64,000 nucleotides of DNA from Ctena decussata. Taxonomy: Eukaryota > Mollusca > Bivalvia > Lucinida > Lucinidae. Position numbers and translations under genes: made by a program. The number at the start of each line of letters is the position of its first letter. Positions within the stretch are counted from its first letter, which is position 1. Shown here in pieces: positions 57,887 to 64,000 of the stretch. The notes below the pieces were generated by a model that did no database searches, was not told the DNA's origin, and saw nothing but the letters and a program-made list of their open reading frames with translations. The stretch spans positions 23,563,928-23,627,927 of the forward strand of contig OZ022513.1 of NCBI GenBank assembly GCA_963989385.1, in the 5' to 3' direction.

Positions 57887-58016
57887 CTAATTACTAAGTC
57901 CATGACCTTGACTTCAAGGTCACTGAGCAGGGTGTGGGTGGTGTTTTGTAGAACCTTGGACCAATATGTAACTACAGTGCAAGTATCAAAAAATCCTTCA
58001 TTGGGTTAAAAGATAT

Positions 58017-58367
58017 ATGTTTTGTACCACTTCAGAAACTGAGGGTGAGGTTGGGCCTGTAAAATCGATTTAAGCCCTCCAGTAATTCATTACTGACCGT
58101 TCCAAGGCGGTAGTTCTGTTGTGGTTCTCTGTTGCCTGTTTTTGGTGTCAGAGTTTCTGTGATGTTTTACCTTATGTATGTTCTTATTATTTTTGGTTCG
58201 GTTTGGGTTGCTGAGTGGCCACCTTTTGGGAACAAGCTGCTCACTCGGTTGGCCATATGTTCTCTGTATCTTGATTATTTGTAATCTTAGTTGTTTCCAA
58301 CTATGGTTTGAGGGCTGGATTTGGATTTTGATTGTTTCAGTTCCTGGTCTTTGCATACTTTTTACTT
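58017..58367 (+). mobile_element. Family A unit, copy 3 (5'-shorter)
   Basis: Begins at ATGTTTTGTACCACTTCAG, about 28 bp inside copies 1 and 2, and ends at the common TTTTTACTT. Inserted between AAGATAT and ACATCTTTAAAC of a pearl-like unit. The 88-codon minus-strand frame is intact and extends upstream into flanking sequence (58494-58090). Confidence 0.78.
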
Positions 58368-58445
58368 TACACATCTTTAAACAAAACATCCAATCCGCAC
58401 GCCGACACGGTTGCTGACACGGACGCCAGGGTGACAACAATAGCT

Positions 58446-59039
58446 TTTCACGAACCCTCACTTCTACTTTTGATAAAATTATGACCCTTAGCATATCTCT
58501 TAAAGCAATCTCTTTTTCTGCTTTGAAACTTTAAAACCATTCATATTTCTTCATGAAATTTCTAATAAAGCATGCATAATCACATATTATTGTGCAGAGA
58601 AAAACAACCATAACCCAAGATCTGCTTTGACAGATTTAGAACCATCTGATTATTTCTTATAAAGAATTTCATGTCCGTCTTACTGCTGTGAAACTGTTGA
58701 AGGTTTCTTCGTGAATTTACATAGAAGTATACAGCATCATCAGACAAATAGCTCTGATTCCAATTTTGACTGAATTACGGCCACTTGTGCATTGCCGTTA
58801 GTTAGTGTTTTACACTTAAGGTGGTGATTTATGGTAAATTTTATGCAAAAATCTAAATACAACCATGAAAATGTAACATATCCCCCCGAAATTTTGCAAA
58901 CATTTTCCTATTGTGGTTCTCTACAGTTAAGAATACAAAAAATACATGCTGATGATAAAGGGCCTGTATAAGAAAAGATAAGGGGTAATTTGAAGTGCAA
59001 AATGCATAAAAAAATACCATCATTATTGAAAATGCATTT
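58446..59039. other. No recognisable gene
   Basis: No supported feature. Confidence 0.45.
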
Positions 59040-59051
59040 AGGTCTGAAGGT

Positions 59052-59318
59052 TGGTTGATTTGATGCTTAACGTCCACAGTAAACAACTAAGGTCATGTCG
59101 GGACGGTCAGTTAACCTAACCACACTATTCCTGGGCAGGCTTAGACCTCCTAAGCGGTTAACCAGTACTAAGTGCACATACTTTCGCCAGTAACTGACAA
59201 CTTCCCTTCTTGAATCAGCGGAAGGAGAAACGAAAGTATGTGGCCAGACCGGGATTCGAACCCAGGACCCCTGACTTACGAGTCAGGTGCCCTACCGATT
59301 GCACTACCCGGCCCGGCC
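59052..59318 (-). mobile_element. tRNA-derived SINE with 12-bp target duplication
   Basis: AGGTCTGAAGGT flanks both sides (59040-59051, 59319-59330). On the minus strand the head is tRNA-like, with A box TAGTGCAATCGG (59306-59295) and B box GGTTCGAATCC (59262-59252). A central domain follows (GTGCACTTAGTACTGGTTAA, CCCAGGAATAGTGTGGTTAG). The 3' tail is AAATCAACCA. Bivalve SINEs of the MetaSINE kind have this three-part layout; that assignment is from memory. The anticodon stem CCTGAC/GTCAGG leaves a 6-base loop (TCGTAA), so this is not a normal tRNA gene. RNA polymerase III would be the transcriber and a LINE the mobiliser. Confidence 0.92.
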
Positions 59319-59330
59319 AGGTCTGAAGGT

Positions 59331-61739
59331 ACTTCAATGCATTGACTTCAATGTCATTTTAATTATTTTTTCCATTTCTTCCTCAAATTATCAGGTTGAA
59401 AGAAGTGGCTTGTTCTCAAATGTTCAACAATGTTTAAGGTTCAAGTATAATTTTAGCATCATAAAGCAAGGCATTTTGGAAGTCAAAATAGTGAACAACA
59501 ACATGGAAGCATCTGCTGAGTTTTGCGAGGATCTGTTGAATTTTCAGCATTTTAAATATTGTTTTTTGTATTAACCAAAAATCAGTGATTATCACCACGG
59601 TTTTCCTTAATTTAATCGACCTACGTAATGAGGAGTTGGAGTTACTTGCAAGGCAAAGTTTTATAGTCTTTATTGTTTCCTTTCCTACTGTAAACCCCAA
59701 TGGGCGTACATCATCATTACCCTGTTCAAATGTGCTCTTGTTTTAAATCCTGACTGACCAAATTTGACTGCAGGATCAAATCTAATGAGGGTATTTGGTA
59801 TTACTTTATAATATAAACTATTATAAATTTGGGGAAAAAGATTTCTTTTAAAGGCCAGTCCCCAATAGGACCTACAGTAACAGCTGAAGGGTTGACAATG
59901 GAACTTGGTTCAAACAATATTTTATGCGTCATATTTGAGAACAAAGTATAGAAAAATGGACCAGGATTTGATCAAAAGCCCAAAAAAAACAAAGTTATGT
60001 GGACTATCTCCTGCTAAAAATCAAATACTGAACAAAGGTTGAATGTACACAATAGCATAGACATCAAATAAACACATCTTGGTCTTAAACAGTCTGGCAA
60101 TGAACAAAATATCATTTAGGCAAAGACTGTTTTATGCTTGCATCAGAAGTAACCACTTTATAATGAGCTGATAATACAGACAAAAGAAATACAATACCTA
60201 AGAAAGAGAGGGAGAGAGAGAAATATGATTTCCTCATCCAGTTAGTCCAAGCTGTATATGTATATAACATTCCATTTAGATCAATTTGATGCACTTTGAA
60301 AAGTTGGGGGTTAAATCTTTTAGTGTGTATTATGAAATTTTGAACTCGTGTAAAGATGTTTTCGTTTATCGCCGGTGACACTCCCTCTTTCCCGTACATT
60401 AGACCTCTCAGTGTACATTCTTTTGCCAGGTCTGCAATGTGATTCTGTCTTGCAGCAGTCTAATGAGGACAGCTTGTGTTTTCTATCTCGCCACAAAGAT
60501 CTAATGGACTTTACATTATATTTCTGGCATTCAGGTGCTCATTCAATGAACTACATTCCAGTTGAAGTCTTGTGTGTAAGATTTGATCTAGATGAGTTCC
60601 AGCATTGTAAAACTTTGTTGTGGAGATTAAGTTTGAGTTAAAGTTAAAATAGAGACACTCTGTCCGATGTGTAAACTGTTCCAATCTCTTATGGTTGCCA
60701 GTAGAAAAGAATTCAAACATATTTCATGTTATTGGACTTTTAATGTATTCAGCCTAGTCAAGAGCCAGGTCATCTCAGCATGTATTTACAGAATAGTATC
60801 ATTTTGAAAACAGCTGACCAGGCATACCATTCAACTTTTCCTTCTAAAGCGTTTGCTGGGGTAATGTGATTGGAGTCGGATGTGAAATTTTAACTTGAGT
60901 GTCATTTCTTGTCAAAGCTTTAAAACTTCTGAAAATAAAATGATCTAATAACAGCATTTTTTTTTCAAATTTGAACCTAGAAACTTTCCAAAAGGATAAT
61001 AATTATGAACCTTATCGTCATATCTGGAAAACACTGTATGTTAGCTCCTTTCTTAGTCTAAATCTTACTTTTGCAAAAGGAGCCTTCCTTGTCATAAAAA
61101 AAAAAATACAGAAAGAAGTTGCCTTTCACACCCTAACACCCGCAGTGAAGCTAAAATTACAGTTGCGGCTATACTTTATTTGATAAGAGTTACAATAGTT
61201 GATTGTTGTCATAGTTTCTCCGATTCACAGGTAAATCAAGGTGCCAAGTGCATTGAAAAGAAAAACAGAACTCCATTGGTTTTGCCAAATTACTCAGGCT
61301 AAATTGTTTACCAGTTAAGCAGCCGTTTTTAAGTCGTATCTGTCTTTCTTTATATGACATTGACAAATTTGGTCATGTTCGACCTCACAAAAATATACAG
61401 AATATACATGTAATGGAGCAGAAAAACATGAGAATGTCCTTTTTTACTGCAAATCTTTCCAAAAGCAAGGTATTTTGTTGATGATAGTGTTGCCAGTTCA
61501 TGTAGCTAAAACTTAATACTTCATTCAAAATTTGCTACTTAATATTGTGAAGAAAACCATGCCTTTGTTTGATTTTGCTCCCCCCTCCCCCGCCCACCCA
61601 CCCACTCCACATACACATACAACACATTTTGGACCCCTTGTGATCTCAGAGTACCTCAGTGCCATATTTTGTAACTGTAAATTTACATTTAATGTTTTTC
61701 TAAACATCTTAAAGTAATAGATTATATATATATTTTTGC
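59331..61739. other. No recognisable gene
   Basis: 2.4 kb of AT-rich, unique-looking sequence. A C-rich run (CCCCCTCCCCCGCCCACCCA) lies near 61580. No exon-like conserved frame seen. Confidence 0.5.
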
Positions 61740-62870
61740 CGTACAAAGAATATTTGAGATTTGTGGGGCAAATTAGCAGATTTTACCCCTTTTTGGCCCC
61801 TTAAGGAACTGAACTATAAATACAGTAACAGAGCACCCTATTGACATTATTTATACCTGTTTAAATTTTATTGCCAGTTTCTTAACCACTATATCTGTAT
61901 GCAGTGCTGTTTTTTGTTATTTTGCGAAGCAATTCAGACATTTTAAGTCAAAGTTCCTCCCCTTTAACCCCTTTTTGGGGCCCTTAGAATGTATATACAT
62001 ATTTTCAAGGAGTTCCCCATTACAATATTTTGTATCCCTTAAAATTGGGCTCATGTTTTCACAACCTTGTAAAAAGAAAACAGTCATGAGGTTTCAACTA
62101 TGCAAAGAAAACTTTTCATTTGAGGGCAAATTAGCTTATTTAAAACCACTTTCGGAGCCCCTTTAAAGAATATTAATAGACTCTCAGTTCTTTTCCTTTT
62201 GTTGCTGATATTATTTAATGTAAGTCTGATATTTTCACAACAATTGTACATGTAATTAATGCAGCAGGTCCTTGTTTGTGGGAAAAATATGTAATTTTCA
62301 ACAGGGTTTTATTTTCTCATTTTTTTACATAGGATATTGGTTGTTTCCATGGTAACGGTCAGAAGGAGGCAACTTCCCAAACATGTTTCTTCAGTTCATG
62401 ATAGTTGAAGCCCTCCTCTAATTTGTTGTTATAAGCAGATATGTCAGACTGACTGCGCGAAATGTCATTAAGCGCTTAAAATTGCCTTAAAATGAGGGTT
62501 TCGAAAACCTGGATACCCCACCCACCATTAACAGTATGTAGCAATACTCAAAAAGTTGCAAAACAATTATATTTGTTTTTCCTTGAATTTATTTTAACCT
62601 ATATTTCTTCAACCAGTACATGTTTAGATGAAATGTAGTCTCATTTAGCCTATATAAAAGTTCAAAAAGTACATTTTTTCATTTATTTTTTGGCCACTTT
62701 TAAGGCAAAATCTTTGGTGGTCGTTACCATGGCAACGGGCATGTAGCAGAAAGAACTAGGTATCAATTATTTGGTTTTGAGTGACAACAAACAAACTGAG
62801 AAAGTTTTATCAAAATCCATGACTATGCGTGCCAAACTTTGGTTGGTGGTTACAGAGAATTGCTATTAAT
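61740..62870 (-). repeat. Right member of an inverted pair of tandem arrays
   Basis: Mirror of 54372-55790: AACTTCCCAAACATGTTTCT, TTTCCATGGTAAC (about 62344), GTTACCATGGCAAC (62723-62736), ACAAACTGAGAAAGTTTTAT, GACTATGCGTGCC and the end TACAGAGAATTGCTATTAAT. About three ~170-180-bp units with the complement of AAGGGGCC..AAAAGGGG appear near 61784, 61965 and 62143. More diverged and shorter than the left array. Confidence 0.68.
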
Positions 62871-62934
62871 GTGTATGGGGGGTATACATGTACCGCCATA
62901 TTTTCCCACCAATTTTACAAAGATAGGCAACATT

Positions 62935-63065
62935 TTCGACAGTCTGTTCGCTTCCCTTGACGATGCAACCCTTTCAAGATAAGGTCTATTCTTAAAGAAA
63001 AGACTTTGCTCCCCTAGGAGCAAAGTATGTCTATTAAGAGTTGACCCCTCTCCACCTGAGAATGA
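62935..63065. mobile_element. Family B palindromic repeat, copy near right edge
   Basis: TTCCCTTGACGATGCAACCC, GGTCTATTCTTAAAGAAAAG, and the palindrome ACTTTGCTCCCCTAGGAGCAAAGT, then TATTAAGAGTTGACCCC. Confidence 0.7.
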
Positions 63066-63074
63066 AGGCAAATT

Positions 63075-63310
63075 GGGCCACGACACGAGAAAACCAACAA
63101 AGTGGTTGTTCGCGCAGCACAGACTCAGATCAGTCTGGCCGCCCGCCCAGTCTGACCAGTGTTCTCGTTATGCGCTTGAAGGGTAACTAAGTGTCTGAGC
63201 TAGCTCCATGCGGACAGTGAAGACTCTGATCAGACTGGGCGGATGCCCAGGCTGATCTGAGTCTGCGCTGGGCGCACAACCACTTTGTTGGTTTTCTCGT
63301 GTCGCAGCTC
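63075..63310. mobile_element. Family P palindromic MITE, copy 14
   Basis: GGGCCACGACACGAG to GTGTCGCAGCTC, full length, inverted orientation by its centre. Flanks AATT/ATAT, not a clean duplication. Confidence 0.87.
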
Positions 63311-63680
63311 ATATGAATAAAGCAGAGGAGAGATTATTCCTCTGAAAGTATACCATTTTGTTTCTGTGTATCCTTCTTATCATAGTCATCTATATAAAGC
63401 ATTTAAGTTGGCACACAATATTCAACATATGTATCAGTGTTGATTAGATAATGGCTGGCTTCAGCTAAATATCAAAACATGGTATGGCTGCTGTGTAAAG
63501 GTAATACGTAGTAGGTACCTAAAGAAGACACAGAAGGGGTCCAAAATAAATACGCAATGAAATTCTTCCTGATACACTTTATCCATACTTTGTTTGAATG
63601 TAAATAAAATCAGTAACACATGGTTGATACCCTTCATCCTCCGAAAGGCGATACAACGCTCTTACTCTTGCAGTTGGTCA
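63311..63680. other. No recognisable gene
   Basis: No supported feature. Confidence 0.45.
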
Positions 63681-63931
63681 AAGTAAAAAGTATGCAAAGA
63701 CCAGGAACTGAAACAATCAAAATCCAAATCCAGCCCTCAAACCATAGTTGGAAACAACTAAGATTACAAATAATCAAGATACAGAGAACATATGGCCAAC
63801 CGAGTGAGCAGCTTGTTCCCAAAAGGTGGCCACTCAGCAACCCAAACCGAACCAAAAATAAAAAGAATATACATAAGGTAAAACATCACAGAAACTCTGA
63901 CACCAAAAACAGGCAACAGAGAACCACAACA
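63681..63931 (-). mobile_element. Family A unit, copy 4 (inverted, 5'-truncated)
   Basis: Complement of copy 2 from the fixed end (AAGTAAAAAGTATGCAAAGA) to GAACCACAACA, with about two to three substitutions in 250 bp. The 88-codon frame, here on the plus strand from 63692, loses its own stop by truncation. It stays open through different sequence to the window end (103 codons), by chance as far as can be told. Confidence 0.78.
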
Positions 63932-64000
63932 AACCTGTTACATGCTCCTACAACATTCACTCCATATACTTTTGGATCCGTTTTGCGATTTGTCCGGGCT

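Larger units (their letters stand above)
56777..58445 (+). mobile_element. Pearl/HINE-like element of the 48413 family, carrying two insertions
   Basis: Starts GACTAGTCCTTGTACAGG..AACTCGCCTGAT like the 48413 element. Core units with TTGATTTCAAGGTCACCC and GTGCAAGTAT run to about 57020 and resume at 57887 (AGTCCATGACCTTGACTTCA). The 3' part has GCACGCCGACACGG..GACGCCAGGGTGACAACAAT and ends near 58445. Interrupted by a different pearl-like element (57028-57886) and by family A copy 3 (58017-58367). Confidence 0.7.

Noticed and set aside
59243..59318. Genuine tRNA gene
   Set aside because: A and B boxes are present, but the anticodon loop has six bases and the sequence continues into a SINE body with target duplications.
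60112..60641. Possible host exons in 59331-61739
   Set aside because: Frames are short, on both strands, with no domain, and no convincing splice-site-bounded conserved segment could be named.

Overview
This is eukaryotic, AT-rich, intergenic or intronic DNA from a metazoan, most likely a bivalve mollusc; a heterodont/venerid-type clam is my guess, from repeat style only. No intact host gene, no operon-like layout and no CRISPR array can be supported. What can be read is a dense, layered deposit of mobile elements, palindromic MITEs and arrays with internal tandem repeats.

Layout. 1-13 kb: seven copies of a strongly palindromic ~236-bp MITE (family P, 14 copies in the window), other foldback elements, and two 3' ends of a retroposon with a pentanucleotide tail. 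13-19 kb: a 334-bp palindrome built of repeated short motifs, a 52-codon ORF, a pearl-like tandem-repeat element and a broken RTE-like reverse transcriptase on the minus strand. 20-31 kb: two near-identical copies of a ~380-bp unit (family A), a microsatellite, palindromes rich in CRE, CCAAT and X-box-like motifs, a 5 x 160-bp tandem array, and a coding relic just upstream of family A copy 2. 32-42 kb: a second pearl-like element, a TA-flanked 215-bp MITE, a decayed mariner transposase inside a larger TA-flanked element, foldbacks, and a Harbinger-like MITE with a TAA target duplication. 42-45 kb: a decayed CR1/L2-like LINE with a hexanucleotide tail.

45-52 kb: a locus tandemly duplicated four times and then hit by successive insertions (two MITEs, and two nested pearl-like elements). 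Paralogous empty sites make some target duplications directly readable. 54-63 kb: two inverted copies of a ~165-bp-unit array about 6-8 kb apart, enclosing a three-level nest of elements, a truncated second RTE copy and a tRNA-derived SINE with a perfect 12-bp target duplication.

How the parts work together: all recognised coding sequences belong to mobile elements and nearly all are broken. The non-autonomous families look as if moved by enzymes encoded elsewhere in the genome. The best candidates for something poorly described are family A (four copies about 99% identical, one next to a coding relic), the recurring architecture of internal tandem repeats, a GGAC-type simple repeat and a terminal hairpin (pearl/HINE-like), and the palindromic family P with its 4-bp target duplication. 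Superfamily names are inferences from motifs, termini and target duplications seen here; no database search was possible.
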